Of a DNA stretch of 64,000 bases, positions 35,369 to 45,624 are shown one piece after another. The stretch is taken from the NCBI RefSeq assembly GCF_039641995.1, contig NZ_CP087714.1:1116001-1180000 (forward strand), written 5' to 3'. The stretch comes from Geoglobus acetivorans (GTDB lineage: Archaea > Halobacteriota > Archaeoglobi > Archaeoglobales > Archaeoglobaceae). The notes under the pieces are model-generated. The model saw only the letters and a program-made list of their open reading frames with translations. It had not been told where the DNA came from and made no database searches. Position 1 is the first letter of the stretch. Each line of letters begins with the position of its first letter. Position numbers and translations under genes: made by a program.

Positions 35369-35968
35369 ATGATGAGGGTAAACATTCTCATAGTCGGGGT
35401 TGGCGGTCAGGGCGTTCTGACGACATCCGGTATTCTGGCAAGAGCTGCGATGGAAGAAGGATTGAATGTAGTTTCTGCAGAGACGCATGGAATGGCTCAG
35501 AGAGGAGGGAGTGTGGAGGTACATCTCAGGATAGGGGATGTGAAGGCACCCCTGATACCTTACGGCGGGGCAGATTACATAGCTGCGCTTGAGCCGGTTG
35601 AAATACTGAGGTACGGGCATTACATGGGTGAAAATACTGTTGCCGTTGTCAACACCCGACCAATCTCTCCACCGAGCGTCTCCACTGGCGTTGCGAGATA
35701 TCCTGAGCTTGAAGAGATAACTGAGAGAGTCAGACTCTATCTCGGTGAGCTGCATACAGTAAACGCATCCGAAATTGCTGAAAGGCTTGCGGGAACCATT
35801 CAGGCAACGAATGTTGTTATGGCCGGAATTCTAATCGGACTGGGTATGCCTGTGAAACTAAATTCGGTTGAAAAAGCACTGGGAGAGGTGCTGCCAGAAA
35901 AAATGGTTGAGGCAAATATCAAAGCTTTGAGGGAAGGGTTTCAGCTTGGTGAAAAACTCAGGAAATGA
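35369..35968 (+). CDS. iorB: Indolepyruvate:ferredoxin oxidoreductase subunit beta
   Basis: 199 residues, the gamma-type domain of 2-oxoacid oxidoreductases: VGVGGQGVLTTSGILARAA and AETHGMAQRGGSVEVHLRIG. It partners IorA. ATG 35369 or 35372; GAGGTGA lies just before, overlapping the iorA stop. Its 3' end overlaps the convergent deaminase gene by 11 nt. Confidence 0.92.
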   Translation: MMRVNILIVGVGGQGVLTTSGILARAAMEEGLNVVSAETHGMAQRGGSVEVHLRIGDVKAPLIPYGGADYIAALEPVEILRYGHYMGENTVAVVNTRPISPPSVSTGVARYPELEEITERVRLYLGELHTVNASEIAERLAGTIQATNVVMAGILIGLGMPVKLNSVEKALGEVLPEKMVEANIKALREGFQLGEKLRK

Positions 35969-37229
35969 ATTTTTCCTTCAGTTTTTCCACCTTGTCATAG
36001 ATTTTTTCCTCGTCCACGGTCAGTATCACCCTGTCCTCCATAACGATTTCGCCGTCGACGATCAGGTGCTGGACCTCCTCGCCGCTCGCAGAGTAAACCA
36101 GGCCGTAGGTGGGACTGTACAGCGGATACAGGTGCTGGGACTTCGAAAGGATGGCGATGTCGGCAAGGTACCCCTCTTCAAGCCTTCCTCCCAAAATTCC
36201 ATAGGCCCGGTAACCGTTTTCGGTGGCCATTTTGAGAACGTCCTCTGCCCTGACCGCATCTGCCCTCATGTACTTTATTTTCTGGGAGAGGGATGCGAAC
36301 TTCATCTCCTGAAAGAAGTTGTAGGAGTTGTTGCTCGCTGCCCCATCCGTGCCGAGGGCAACGGTGATACCCATTTTGAGCATGTCCCTCACCCTCGCAA
36401 TTCCCGAGGATAACTTCATGTTGCTTACCGGGCTGTGAACCACACTCACACCCCTATTTTTCAGAATCTCAAGCTCCTCATCATCGAGCCACACTCCGTG
36501 GGCTATGACCACGTTACTGTCCAGAAATCCAATTTCGTCGAGCAATCTGACCGGAGTAGTCCCGTACTGCTTCTTTATCTCCTCAACCTCCCACTGTGTC
36601 TCTGAAACGTGTATGTGTATCATGGTTTCCAGCGTGTCTGCCCTTTCCTTCACCGTTTTCAGAAATTCGGGCGTGCATGTGTAGGGTGCGTGGGGACCGT
36701 AAATCGCCTTGATCCTGCCATCGAACGCTCCGTCCCAGTCTGATATGAACCTCTCACCAATGTCGAGTTCTCTTTTCGCCTTCTCCTCATCTCCCCTGTC
36801 TGCCATTCCGTAACAAAGCACCGCCCTGACGCCCGCCTCTCCAGCCGCTTTTGCAACCTCGTCCATGTGGATGTAGAGGTCGCTGAATCCAGCTATTCCG
36901 CTTTTTATCATCTCAACTATCGCAAGCATCGTACCCCAGTAGATGTCTTCTGGAGTGAGAAGCCGCTCAAGCCTCCAGACATTTTTCAGCCAGACGTTAA
37001 GCTCCATGTCCTCTGCTATTCCCCTCAGCAGGGTCATGGCCGCATGAGTGTGGGCGTTGAAAAATGCAGGAATGATTATGTTCTCTCTCGCATCAAATTC
37101 AATTTCTCCTTTCAGCACTTCCTTAGCTATTCTCGCTATTTTATTCTCTTCTATCCCTATTGAGGCTCTGGTGAATTCCCCATTGATGAAGCAGAGTCCG
37201 TTGTTTATCGCGATAGAGTACATGCACAT
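35958..37229 (-). CDS. Amidohydrolase: 5'-deoxyadenosine/MTA/SAH deaminase type
   Basis: 423 residues of the TRZ/ATZ amidohydrolase group. Metal motifs: FFNAHTHAAM, HIHVSET, VVIAHGVW and GTDGAASNNSYN. In archaea this branch deaminates S-adenosylhomocysteine, methylthioadenosine or 5'-deoxyadenosine; a radical SAM-rich organism produces the last. Start ATG 37229 is placed by TAATTTTTGG (about 37251-37260, TATA on the minus strand) 25 nt upstream; ATG 37223 is an alternative. Confidence 0.85.
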   Translation of the reverse strand: MCMYSIAINNGLCFINGEFTRASIGIEENKIARIAKEVLKGEIEFDARENIIIPAFFNAHTHAAMTLLRGIAEDMELNVWLKNVWRLERLLTPEDIYWGTMLAIVEMIKSGIAGFSDLYIHMDEVAKAAGEAGVRAVLCYGMADRGDEEKAKRELDIGERFISDWDGAFDGRIKAIYGPHAPYTCTPEFLKTVKERADTLETMIHIHVSETQWEVEEIKKQYGTTPVRLLDEIGFLDSNVVIAHGVWLDDEELEILKNRGVSVVHSPVSNMKLSSGIARVRDMLKMGITVALGTDGAASNNSYNFFQEMKFASLSQKIKYMRADAVRAEDVLKMATENGYRAYGILGGRLEEGYLADIAILSKSQHLYPLYSPTYGLVYSASGEEVQHLIVDGEIVMEDRVILTVDEEKIYDKVEKLKEKFIS

Positions 37230-37347
37230 TTCTGGCACTCGAGGATACATTAATTTTTGGAATTGTAAAAGCTCAGTGAATGCTCGCATTTGCAGCAGAT
37301 TTCAGAAACAAGAAAGGTTAATTAACTTTGTAAAACCTCCTCAATTC

Positions 37348-37770
37348 ATGAGAAAAACCAAGTATATCCTGGCAGCGATCCTTGTCCTCTTTGCTCTCGC
37401 CGTATCAGTTGTTCCAGGATGCGTTCAGAAGGATGATAGAGTTCTTAAAAGGGTCTCTGTGGATGAGGCTTACAGATTGATTCAGGAGAACAGAGACAAT
37501 CCTGAATTCATAATTATAGATGTTCGAACCCCGCAGGAGTATTCTCAGATGCACATAGATGGGGCGATCAACATCGATTTTTACTCTCCCAAGTTCAGGG
37601 ACGAACTCAACGGACTTGATAAATCAAAAACATATCTGATTTACTGCAGAACCGGGCACAGATCAGGTGAGGCGCTGAAAATAATGGATGAGCTGGGTTT
37701 TGAGCACGTCTACGAAATGGAGGGCGGGATTATGCAGTGGATGGCCAAGGGATATCCTGTGATAAAATAA
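37348..37770 (+). CDS. Rhodanese-like lipoprotein
   Basis: 140 residues. A basic then hydrophobic N-terminus ending in VVPGC looks like a lipoprotein signal, so the protein is probably anchored outside the membrane. The rhodanese domain (residues 35-140) has DVRTPQEYSQMHIDGAINI and the active-site loop YCRTGHRSG with the catalytic Cys. It may transfer sulfane sulfur in the cell envelope. The palindrome AAAGGTTAATTAACTTT (37313-37329) upstream is a TATA box or operator. Confidence 0.87.
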   Translation: MRKTKYILAAILVLFALAVSVVPGCVQKDDRVLKRVSVDEAYRLIQENRDNPEFIIIDVRTPQEYSQMHIDGAINIDFYSPKFRDELNGLDKSKTYLIYCRTGHRSGEALKIMDELGFEHVYEMEGGIMQWMAKGYPVIK

Positions 37771-37791
37771 AAAATTGAGTTGTTTCTTACC

Positions 37792-39444
37792 TTATTTTGT
37801 GTAAAACTCTCTGTATTTTTCTCTGAGAGTCCTTTTACTCGCTTTACCCACACTGGTTTTCGGTATTTCATCCACAAACAGTATCTCGTCTGGCAGCTGC
37901 CATTTTGCAAACCTCTGGCTTAAATGCTCCAGCAGCTCTTCCCTGCTGACCTTTCCCCTGTATTCCTCTTTCAGGACGACAAATGCAAGCGGCCTTTCCT
38001 CCCATCTTGGATGCGGTATGCCCACAACACACGCCTCAAAAACGGCTGGATGGGCAACAAGGAAGTTTTCGAGGTCCACACTGCTTATCCACTCTCCACC
38101 GCTTTTGATCAGGTCCTTAAATCTGTCCACTATCTTTATGTATCCATATTCATCTATCGTGGCGGCATCTCCGCTCTTCCACCACTTCAGAAAGCCATCC
38201 TCTGCGAACGAATCGAACGTTCTCGGGTCTTTGTAGTACTCGCCCGTTATCCAGTGTCCCCTGATGTACAGCTCCCCTATGCTTTTTCCATCCCACGGGA
38301 GGAAGTTTCCGTTTTCGTCTGCTATGGCCACCTCGACACCGAAAACGGGGATACCCTGTTTCCTCTTCATGTCCCAGAGTTCGTCCTCGCTCATCTCTTC
38401 CAGACCAGGCTTTATGAAATTGTAGCATACGAGAGGTGATGTCTCCGTTGCACCGTATGCGTGAATGACTTCTATTCCGTATTTGAGCAGACCCTTCATC
38501 ATGGCCAGTGGCGGCTCTGTTGCGCCGCTCCAGGCTCTCAGGTTGAATCTGGGAGGGTCCTCGAGGCTGTCCAGGTATTTCAGCATTGGCAGAAAGATGG
38601 CGGGTGCTCCGGCCGTGACCGTTACCCCTTCATTCTGCATGAGTTCCAGAACCGGGCCGAGAGCGTCCACCGCATATCTCCCCGGGAAAACGAGCTTTGC
38701 TCCCGCTATTGTGGCAGGATAGAACAGCCCCCACCCGTTTGCATGGAACATGGGCACGAGCTGCATGTAAACGTCATCCGGTCTCAGACCGAGAGCGTGT
38801 ATTTCTGCGAGGGAGTGCAGAATCATTGCTCTGTTGGAATAATAAACTCCCTTCGGATTTCCAGTCGTTCCGGATGTGTAGCAGGCTGTCGCTGCAGAAT
38901 GCTCATCCACAACCGGAAACTCATAATTTTCGTCTCCATTTTTCACAAGCTCCTCATAGCTGTAAACGTTCTCGAGTTTCGTCTCAGGCAGATCACCGTC
39001 AGCCATTATGATGTACTTCTCGGCTTTGATGTGGGGAGCTATGCCCTCGGCAAGCTTGATCAGGGTTTCATCCACGAAAATTACCTTTGCTCCGCTGTGG
39101 TTTGCAACATAAACTATCTCTTTTGGATGGAGCCTGAGGTTCATCTCCAGCAAAACAGCCCCCATTCCGGGAATTGCAAAGAACAGCTCGTAGAATCTGT
39201 GGGTGTTCCAGCTCAGCACACCCACTCTATCTCCCGGATTTATTCCAAGTTTTTCGAGAGAATCTGCAAGCTTTCTGACCCTTCTGTAAGCCTCACCGTA
39301 GCTGTATCTGAACACTTCTCCGTTGTGGAGCCTTGACGCTATCTCTCGGTCTCCAAAATACTTTGCCGCATGCTTCAGCACGTTTATCACGTTCAGCTGG
39401 TATTCTTCCATTGTTGTTGCGGGAAATCCCTTAACGAATCTCAT
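37792..39444 (-). CDS. Long-chain acyl-CoA synthetase
   Basis: 550 residues, ANL superfamily: CYTSGTTGNPKGVYYSNRA P-loop, AYGATETSPL, SGDAATIDEYGYIKIVDR and KTSVGKASKR at the C-terminal catalytic lysine. It activates fatty acids for beta-oxidation. It sits beside acyl-CoA dehydrogenase and the hydratase/dehydrogenase fusion on the same strand, though 79 nt separate it from the former. Confidence 0.88.
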   Translation of the reverse strand: MRFVKGFPATTMEEYQLNVINVLKHAAKYFGDREIASRLHNGEVFRYSYGEAYRRVRKLADSLEKLGINPGDRVGVLSWNTHRFYELFFAIPGMGAVLLEMNLRLHPKEIVYVANHSGAKVIFVDETLIKLAEGIAPHIKAEKYIIMADGDLPETKLENVYSYEELVKNGDENYEFPVVDEHSAATACYTSGTTGNPKGVYYSNRAMILHSLAEIHALGLRPDDVYMQLVPMFHANGWGLFYPATIAGAKLVFPGRYAVDALGPVLELMQNEGVTVTAGAPAIFLPMLKYLDSLEDPPRFNLRAWSGATEPPLAMMKGLLKYGIEVIHAYGATETSPLVCYNFIKPGLEEMSEDELWDMKRKQGIPVFGVEVAIADENGNFLPWDGKSIGELYIRGHWITGEYYKDPRTFDSFAEDGFLKWWKSGDAATIDEYGYIKIVDRFKDLIKSGGEWISSVDLENFLVAHPAVFEACVVGIPHPRWEERPLAFVVLKEEYRGKVSREELLEHLSQRFAKWQLPDEILFVDEIPKTSVGKASKRTLREKYREFYTK

Positions 39445-39523
39445 CTGCGCACCTCCATTTTTAACAATTAATCTTGAAAAATAGGTGGGATAAATATGTT
39501 ACCATTCTGGTTCGCCATTTTCA

Positions 39524-40660
39524 TTACAGCTTTCCTGCCAGGGATCTCGATATTATCAGCCTCTGGATTTCGCTCGTCCCCTCATAAATCGTCCCAACCC
39601 TCGCGTCTCTGTAATAGCGTTCCACATCATACTCCTTGCTGAAACCGTATCCTCCAAAGATCTGCACAGCCTCGTAGGTGACCTTTATCGCAACCTCACT
39701 TGCAAATAACTTCGCTGCAGAGCTTAAAGCCGGATCAGCCTTGCCGTTATCAACAAGCCATGCCGCTTTGAAGACGAGAAGCTTTGCAGCCTCTATGTCC
39801 TTGTACATATCCGCAAGCTTGAATGCTATTGCCTGATGCTCTATCAGGGGTTTTCCAAAGCTCTTCCTTTCCTTCGCATACTGCAATGCTCTTTCGTATG
39901 CTCCGATTGCCATTCCGAGGTGTATTGCTCCGACCATTATCCTGCTTTCGTTAAAGAACCTCATAAGCTGGTAGAATCCGTAGTTTTCCATGCCAACCAG
40001 ATTTTTTTCAGGTATGAATACGTTTTTCAGGCTTATTTCAGCAGTATCGTGGCAGCTAAGTCCCATCTTTTTTATGGGTCTCGTCTCGTATCCTTCCGCT
40101 GAAGTTTCGACAACAAATGCCGATATTCCTCTGTAACCCTCTCCAGAGGTTCTTGCAAGCAGGATTATCCAGTCAGAGATGCTTCCGTTTGTTATGAACA
40201 CCTTGTTACCGTTTATTGTCCATCCACCCTCTGTTCTCTCCGCCCTTGTTTTAATCTTGGCCGCATCACTTCCAGCATCAGGTTCAGTTATGGCTATCCC
40301 TGACGTGCTCTTCCCTTTCGGGACCTTCGTGAGATAGTTCTCCTTCTGTTCCTCACTCCCGAAATACTTGAGCATCGGACATCCAAGGGTTGATGAGGCT
40401 ATGGCACTGCCCGCATTGCTGTCAGCTCTTGCAAGCTCTATGCAGATGATCACGTTTGAGGTGTAGTCAAGCCCCTGTCCGCCGTACTCCTCTGGCAGGT
40501 CAATACCGATGAACCCGAGTTTTGCAGCTTTCCTGAAAAGATGGAATGGGTATTTGCCTTTCTCGTCCAGTTCTCTTCCGTAGGGCATAATTTCCTTTTC
40601 AGCAAACTCTCTCACCGCCTGCTGAATCATTCTGTGGTCTTCGCTCAATTCAAAGTTCAT
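39524..40660 (-). CDS. Acyl-CoA dehydrogenase
   Basis: 378 residues. FAD-linked alpha,beta-dehydrogenation of acyl-CoA. Motifs: [36 protein letters not shown]-type segment near the C-terminus and the catalytic Glu in [13 protein letters not shown] 40660 overlaps the TGA of the preceding fusion gene (TGATG), so the two are translationally coupled. Electron transfer flavoprotein genes are not in the window. Confidence 0.93.
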   Translation of the reverse strand: MNFELSEDHRMIQQAVREFAEKEIMPYGRELDEKGKYPFHLFRKAAKLGFIGIDLPEEYGGQGLDYTSNVIICIELARADSNAGSAIASSTLGCPMLKYFGSEEQKENYLTKVPKGKSTSGIAITEPDAGSDAAKIKTRAERTEGGWTINGNKVFITNGSISDWIILLARTSGEGYRGISAFVVETSAEGYETRPIKKMGLSCHDTAEISLKNVFIPEKNLVGMENYGFYQLMRFFNESRIMVGAIHLGMAIGAYERALQYAKERKSFGKPLIEHQAIAFKLADMYKDIEAAKLLVFKAAWLVDNGKADPALSSAAKLFASEVAIKVTYEAVQIFGGYGFSKEYDVERYYRDARVGTIYEGTSEIQRLIISRSLAGKL

Positions 40661-42597
40661 CACTTCCCCCTCCATACGGGTTTCCTCTTCTCTGCGAAAG
40701 ATTTCATCCCTTCTTTGAAGTCTTCTGTTGCTGAGAGTACTATCAGCTCTCTGACAGCGCTCTCGAGTGAATTCCTGCAGATCTGGAAAACAGCGTTCTT
40801 TATTTTCTTTACAGCCTTGAGCGACAGCGGTGCAACCTCGGAGATACTCTCTGCCAGCTCGATTCCTGCAATCTCAAGCTGGTCGTCATCAACAACAATG
40901 TCCACCAGACCGAGCCTGAAAGCCTCCTCAGCATCAAATTCTTCACCGGTGATGCAGTACCTGGTAATTCCCCTGTTCATGAAGAACCCCACTGAGGATG
41001 CTATTGGGGGGAAGGCACCTATGAGGCCTTCAGGAAGGGCAAACCTTGCTTTCCTGCCGGAGATAACGACGTCCATGAGGAGGTTCAGCTCCATCCCCCC
41101 TCCAAAGGCGAGACCGTTGACAAGAGATATCACCGGCTTCTCGTATTCCACGAGGGTGTAAATGAGCGGTCCAGCAACTTTTTCAAAAAACTCCTGGCCA
41201 TCGACGATGCCCTCCCAGGATTTCATCACTGCAATATCGTCTCCAGCTGAGAAAGCTCTCCCCTCTCCGGTGATCAGGACGGCTTTAACTTCTCTGTCTC
41301 TCTCAGCGTGAATCAGGGCGTCCCTGATTCCGGTCCACATTTCCTCATTCAGAGCGTTGAGCTTCTCAACCCTCTTCATTCTGATGATTGCGTACGTGTC
41401 TCTCTTCTCGTATTCAACAGGGCCGAAAGTCTTTCTCTCATGGCTCCACCTGAAGAACCCTTCTCCCGATTTCTTTCCTGTTTTGTTCTCTGCAATCATC
41501 TCCTCGAGCAGCGGATCCGGGGTAATTGAAAACTTCTTCAGAACCTCGGCAACTCTGTCTATCCCGTATATGTCTGCTATTTCGAGTATCCCCTTTCTGT
41601 ACCCCATTCCAAGCTTCATGGCCTTCTCGACATCTTCTTTACTCGCAACCCCGTTTCTTATAATCCAGCAGGCCTCGTTTACTGCTGGAGCTATAATCAT
41701 GAGAGGATTCACGTCGTATGCCCTGCTCTTTGGTATCTCAGCCCTTCCATAGAACCCTGAATATTTGTAGAATCCCTCTCCGGTTTTCATTCCGAGTCTG
41801 TTCTCCGAGACCATTTTTTCGAGAATACCAGGAATCGTGGTGTCAAATCCTCTGTTTGAAAGCTCTCTCAAAACGTTGTAAAGCACGTCCACACCGCTGA
41901 AATCAATCACCTCAAATATGCCCATCGGCATGCCTAGCCTGTATTTGACACACGCATCTATCTGTTCGGCAGTATATCCGGACTCAAGGAGCCTTACGGC
42001 CTGAGTGAACACTCTTGCGTTTATTCTGTTAACCAGGAACCCGGGGACATCTTTCACAACAACAAAGTCCATTCCTATAGATTTGGAGAATTTTCTGGCG
42101 AATTCAACGGTTTCATCGGAGCTTTCATCACCCCTTACTATTTCAATCAACCTTATGAGCGTTGGTGGGTTGAAGAAGTGAAGGCCAATAACCCTATCGG
42201 GCCTTTTCGTTGCTGAGGCTATCTCTCCGATCGGGATTGTGGACGTGTTTGTTGCAAGAATTACCTCATCCCTGCAGTTTTCATCGAGGGTGCTGAATAT
42301 CTTCTTCTTTATGTCTGTCCTCTCAACAACCGCCTCTATGGCCAGGTCTGCTTCTTTTGCAGATTCTGCAAGATTGGTAGAGGTCTGTATCCTGCTCATA
42401 ACATCATTTGCATTGATTTTTGCCTTCTTTTCCAGTTTCTTCAGGCTCCATTCTATTTTTTCAGTTGCCTTCTGAAGTGCTTTCTCGCTCACATCTACAA
42501 GAATGACCCTGTAGCCTGAAATCGCACACACCTCTGCTATTCCGTGCCCCATCGTCCCCGCTCCAACCACAAGAACGGTTTTAACACCATCTATCAT
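40660..42597 (-). CDS. 3-Hydroxyacyl-CoA dehydrogenase / enoyl-CoA hydratase fusion
   Basis: 645 residues. N-terminal NAD-binding [14 protein letters not shown] and HFFNPP (dehydrogenase, about 1-285), a second C-terminal dehydrogenase domain (about 290-385), then an enoyl-CoA hydratase/crotonase domain (about 395-645: [34 protein letters not shown]). It catalyses two steps of beta-oxidation. The order, dehydrogenase first, is the reverse of bacterial FadB and usual in archaea. A TATA-like box lies about 28 nt upstream. Confidence 0.93.
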   Translation of the reverse strand: MIDGVKTVLVVGAGTMGHGIAEVCAISGYRVILVDVSEKALQKATEKIEWSLKKLEKKAKINANDVMSRIQTSTNLAESAKEADLAIEAVVERTDIKKKIFSTLDENCRDEVILATNTSTIPIGEIASATKRPDRVIGLHFFNPPTLIRLIEIVRGDESSDETVEFARKFSKSIGMDFVVVKDVPGFLVNRINARVFTQAVRLLESGYTAEQIDACVKYRLGMPMGIFEVIDFSGVDVLYNVLRELSNRGFDTTIPGILEKMVSENRLGMKTGEGFYKYSGFYGRAEIPKSRAYDVNPLMIIAPAVNEACWIIRNGVASKEDVEKAMKLGMGYRKGILEIADIYGIDRVAEVLKKFSITPDPLLEEMIAENKTGKKSGEGFFRWSHERKTFGPVEYEKRDTYAIIRMKRVEKLNALNEEMWTGIRDALIHAERDREVKAVLITGEGRAFSAGDDIAVMKSWEGIVDGQEFFEKVAGPLIYTLVEYEKPVISLVNGLAFGGGMELNLLMDVVISGRKARFALPEGLIGAFPPIASSVGFFMNRGITRYCITGEEFDAEEAFRLGLVDIVVDDDQLEIAGIELAESISEVAPLSLKAVKKIKNAVFQICRNSLESAVRELIVLSATEDFKEGMKSFAEKRKPVWRGK

Positions 42598-42620
42598 GAT
42601 GTAATGTTTGCCTGCAGAAC

Positions 42621-42660
42621 TATTTAATCGTTTCGGGTATCATGCAAAAATATAAAATAT
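42621..42660. promoter_or_regulatory. Divergent promoters of the beta-oxidation gene and Lrp-type regulator
   Basis: TATTTAATCG (42621-42630) read on the minus strand is a TATA-like box about 28 nt before ATG 42597, and TATAAAATAT (42651-42660) lies about 29 nt before ATG 42684 on the plus strand. The 86-nt spacer lets one bound regulator affect both directions. Confidence 0.5.
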
Positions 42661-42683
42661 TAGTTCTGATAAACTGAATTATA

Positions 42684-43181
42684 ATGGAGAATGAAATCTG
42701 CAAATCGGAAATTGAGGATCCTATCAACAGAAGAATTCTTGAAGGTTTGCTGAGGAACCAGACGCTGGATGAAATCGCTGAAGAGCTTAATGTGGCTGTG
42801 AGAACAGTTCAGAACAGGATCAAACAGCTTGAAAAGAGGGGCTGCATAGTCGAGAAGAAAAAGGGCGTGTGGGAGGTGAATTACAGAAAGATTGGGCTTG
42901 ACACAATTGCTGTGGTTCTTCTCTCTGTTAAAAATTCAAGGGAGGACCTGGTCAAGCTGATTGAGCATCTGAAGCGCCTGGATTATGTGGAGAATGTGTT
43001 CGAGATCATTGGCGGAGAGTTCGACCTGTGTGTGATCGTCAGATTCAGGGGACTTGAGGAAGCGATGAAAGAAAACGATCTGTTTATAAGGTGGATGAAC
43101 AGAAATGGAATTCTCGTTGATGACTTTAAAGCATACATCAGCGGTAAAACTCACAAGGATCACAGGAGAAGTATTATCTGA
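42684..43181 (+). CDS. Lrp/AsnC-like transcriptional regulator
   Basis: 165 residues: N-terminal helix-turn-helix (ILEGLLRNQTLDEIAEELNVAVRTVQNRIKQLEKRG) and a C-terminal RAM-like alpha/beta domain (about 70-145: VENVFEIIGGEFDLCVIVRF). Located between a divergent beta-oxidation operon and the ADP-forming synthetase, 12 nt upstream of the latter, so it may control both in response to acyl-CoA or amino-acid metabolites. Inference only. Confidence 0.8.
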   Translation: MENEICKSEIEDPINRRILEGLLRNQTLDEIAEELNVAVRTVQNRIKQLEKRGCIVEKKKGVWEVNYRKIGLDTIAVVLLSVKNSREDLVKLIEHLKRLDYVENVFEIIGGEFDLCVIVRFRGLEEAMKENDLFIRWMNRNGILVDDFKAYISGKTHKDHRRSII

Positions 43182-43193
43182 GGAGGTGATTGT

Positions 43194-45224
43194 GTGAAAT
43201 ACATTCCTGAGCACGAAGCAAAGGAAATTCTGGAAAATTATGGTATTAAAAGCTCGAAAACGGTTTTTTGTGTGAGTGAGGATGAGGCGGTCAGGGCAGC
43301 AAGGCAAATTGGATTTCCCGTCGTGATGAAGGTCGCCTCCAGAAAAATCGTTCACAAAAGCGATGCTGGAGGGGTCATTCTTGGAATTGATAGCGAGGAG
43401 GCAGTGAGGGAGGCGTTCAGAAAGCTTATGTCCATTGACGGAGCGGAGGGAGTAACAGTCCAGGAGACTCTGAGTGGGATCGAGTTTATTGTTGGTGGCG
43501 GGGAGAATGAGCATTTTGGAAGTTATGTGATGTTCGGACTTGGAGGGATTTTTGCAGAGGTTTTGAGGGATGTCTCCTACCGGCTTGCACCACTGAGCAG
43601 AAAAGATGCGGAGGAGATGATCAGGGAGATAAGAGGATACAGGGTGCTTGAGGGATACAGGGGTTTCAGGGCGGATGTGGACTCAATTGCCGAGCTTCTT
43701 GTGAACGTGAGCAGACTCGTGGAGGATGAAGAAATCCTTGAGCTTGACCTGAATCCGGTCTTTGCCAGTGAAAGTGGTTGTTATGTGGCAGATGCGAGAA
43801 TGGTCGTCGGGAAGAGGGGAGACTTTTCATACTCTCTTGAGGACATAGGCTTCCTTTTCAATCCGGAAAGCGTAGCAGTTATCGGCGCATCGAGGCACGT
43901 GGGAAAGCCGGGATACAACATTTTGTGGAACATGAAACAGCACGGATTCCGCGGAAAGATCTATCCCGTGAACCCAAACGCAAAGGAGATTCTTGGCTTT
44001 AAGTGCTACCCCTCGGTGCTTGATATCCCCGATAATGTGGATGTTGCCATAATCGGTGTTCCCGCGAGAATAGTTCCCAGGATAATGCGGGAATGCGCTG
44101 AAAAGGGAATTAAGGGTGTGGTGATCGTAAGCTCGGGATTCAGCGAGGAGAGTGAGGAGGGAAGGGAGCTTGAGAGAGAAGTCCTCGAGATTGCGAGAAG
44201 TGCCGGAATAAGAATCTTCGGTCCAAACACAACCGGAGTCCTCAACACGGACAACGGGTTCATAACGACGTTTGCTCTTCTTCCCGTGGTCAGAGCTGGA
44301 AGGATTGGAGTTATTGCCCAGACAGGACTTTTCCTCGGGGTAATGATGGAAATGGTCGTCTCCAACCATCCCAGCATAGGCTTCAGCAAGGTCATCGGCA
44401 TGGGGAACAAGGCAGACGTTGAGGACTACGAGGTTCTGAATTACCTTCTCTCCGATGAGAAAACGGACGTTGTCGGAATGTACATAGAGGGTTTGAGGAA
44501 CGGAAGGGCTTTTTTTGATGTTGCAAGGAATGCAGACAAGCCGGTGGTGGTTTTCAAGAGCGGAAGGACTGAGTACGGGAAAAAAGCCGCTCTCAGCCAT
44601 ACAGCATCCATGACAGGAGATGATGATATCTTCAATGCCGCTGTAAAGCAGGCAAATATGGTTAGAGTATACAGCTTCGACGAACTATTCAACGTTTCTA
44701 AAGCACTGTCCCTGCAGCCCCTGCCGAAGGGTAAAAACGTGGCTGTCGTACATTACACCGGCTCTGGATGCGTCCAGGCTGCTGATACCGTGTATCTGAA
44801 CAACCTGAATCTCGCAAAGCTTGGGGAGAAGACTGTCAGAAAGATAAGGCGGGTAACCCCTGAGTGGCATCAGGTGAACAACCCTGTCGACATCTGGCCC
44901 ATGGTCGAGTACCATGGCTCTCACAACGCATACAATACTGTGATTGAGGCTCTGATGACTGATCAGAATGTCGACTCGCTGATCGTTGCAATATTTGCCA
45001 GCGGGTTTGGCGGTCTTGGAGAGAACTACAGGCCCGACTTCAAGTGGATAAAGTCCTACGGGAAGCCGGTTTACTTTGTTATCGAAGGCAGAAGAGACAT
45101 AGTGTTTGAGCTGAAAAACGAATACGAGATCAACGGAATTCCCGTGTATCCAAACGCCATCACTGCTGTAGAAGTTCTCGGGAAGGTTACACAGTATGCT
45201 CTTAGGAGATCATCCCTCCAGTGA
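43194..45224 (+). CDS. ADP-forming acyl-CoA synthetase (fused beta-alpha subunits)
   Basis: 676 residues. The N-terminal about 220 residues are the ATP-grasp (beta) domain (VVMKVASRKIVHKSDAGGV). The rest is the CoA-binding/ligase (alpha) part (SVAVIGASRHVGKPGYNIL, GPNTTGVLN, ALSHTASMTGDD with the phosphorylated His region). It makes ATP from acyl-CoA at the substrate level, releasing the acid. The beta-before-alpha order differs from the commoner alpha-beta fusion. GTG 43194 is placed by AGGAGGTGAT at 43181-43190. Confidence 0.87.
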   Translation: MKYIPEHEAKEILENYGIKSSKTVFCVSEDEAVRAARQIGFPVVMKVASRKIVHKSDAGGVILGIDSEEAVREAFRKLMSIDGAEGVTVQETLSGIEFIVGGGENEHFGSYVMFGLGGIFAEVLRDVSYRLAPLSRKDAEEMIREIRGYRVLEGYRGFRADVDSIAELLVNVSRLVEDEEILELDLNPVFASESGCYVADARMVVGKRGDFSYSLEDIGFLFNPESVAVIGASRHVGKPGYNILWNMKQHGFRGKIYPVNPNAKEILGFKCYPSVLDIPDNVDVAIIGVPARIVPRIMRECAEKGIKGVVIVSSGFSEESEEGRELEREVLEIARSAGIRIFGPNTTGVLNTDNGFITTFALLPVVRAGRIGVIAQTGLFLGVMMEMVVSNHPSIGFSKVIGMGNKADVEDYEVLNYLLSDEKTDVVGMYIEGLRNGRAFFDVARNADKPVVVFKSGRTEYGKKAALSHTASMTGDDDIFNAAVKQANMVRVYSFDELFNVSKALSLQPLPKGKNVAVVHYTGSGCVQAADTVYLNNLNLAKLGEKTVRKIRRVTPEWHQVNNPVDIWPMVEYHGSHNAYNTVIEALMTDQNVDSLIVAIFASGFGGLGENYRPDFKWIKSYGKPVYFVIEGRRDIVFELKNEYEINGIPVYPNAITAVEVLGKVTQYALRRSSLQ

Positions 45225-45521
45225 TTTCTTCATTTCTTTGACATTTTTTATTAATTCAGAGATGGCTTTTGCCAGGTCTCCGTTAAACAGAATCCTGACT
45301 GAGCTTTCTTTACTTGTCACTGCAAATTCAACAAGCTCATCGCCCGCTTCACCCCTCACCGAGCTGATCTCAAGCCTGTCCATCTCGCTGCACCACGTAA
45401 AGTAGGTTTCAGGGCTGCTGGACTTCAGTTCTATTGATATGAATGGTATGTTCCAGTCATCTCCCCTTTCAAGCTCTTTTGCATAGCTGTGCAGCCTCTC
45501 CCTGACTATCAGACATTTCAC
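45210..45521 (-). CDS. Hypothetical protein, 103 residues
   Basis: Not recognised. A mixed, charged soluble protein with a C-terminal helix rich in Lys (AISELIKNVKEMKKSLEG). It overlaps the end of the convergent synthetase by 15 nt and lies 13 nt from the divergent DMT transporter frame. Codon use looks like neighbouring genes; no family motif is seen. Confidence 0.5.
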   Translation of the reverse strand: MKCLIVRERLHSYAKELERGDDWNIPFISIELKSSSPETYFTWCSEMDRLEISSVRGEAGDELVEFAVTSKESSVRILFNGDLAKAISELIKNVKEMKKSLEG

Positions 45522-45624
45522 AGCTTTTCAAGGAATGGGTTTTAAAAAAGGCTTACTGGGTTTTGTGACGGTTTTCATTCCAGGGGTGAGAAAACTTTTA
45601 TTCTGGACAATTCAACACCTCCAG

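Noticed and set aside
37313-37329. AAAGGTTAATTAACTTT palindrome as a specific operator
   Set aside because: It coincides with the expected TATA position of the rhodanese gene, and AT-rich TATA boxes are often palindromic; not enough to claim a regulator site.
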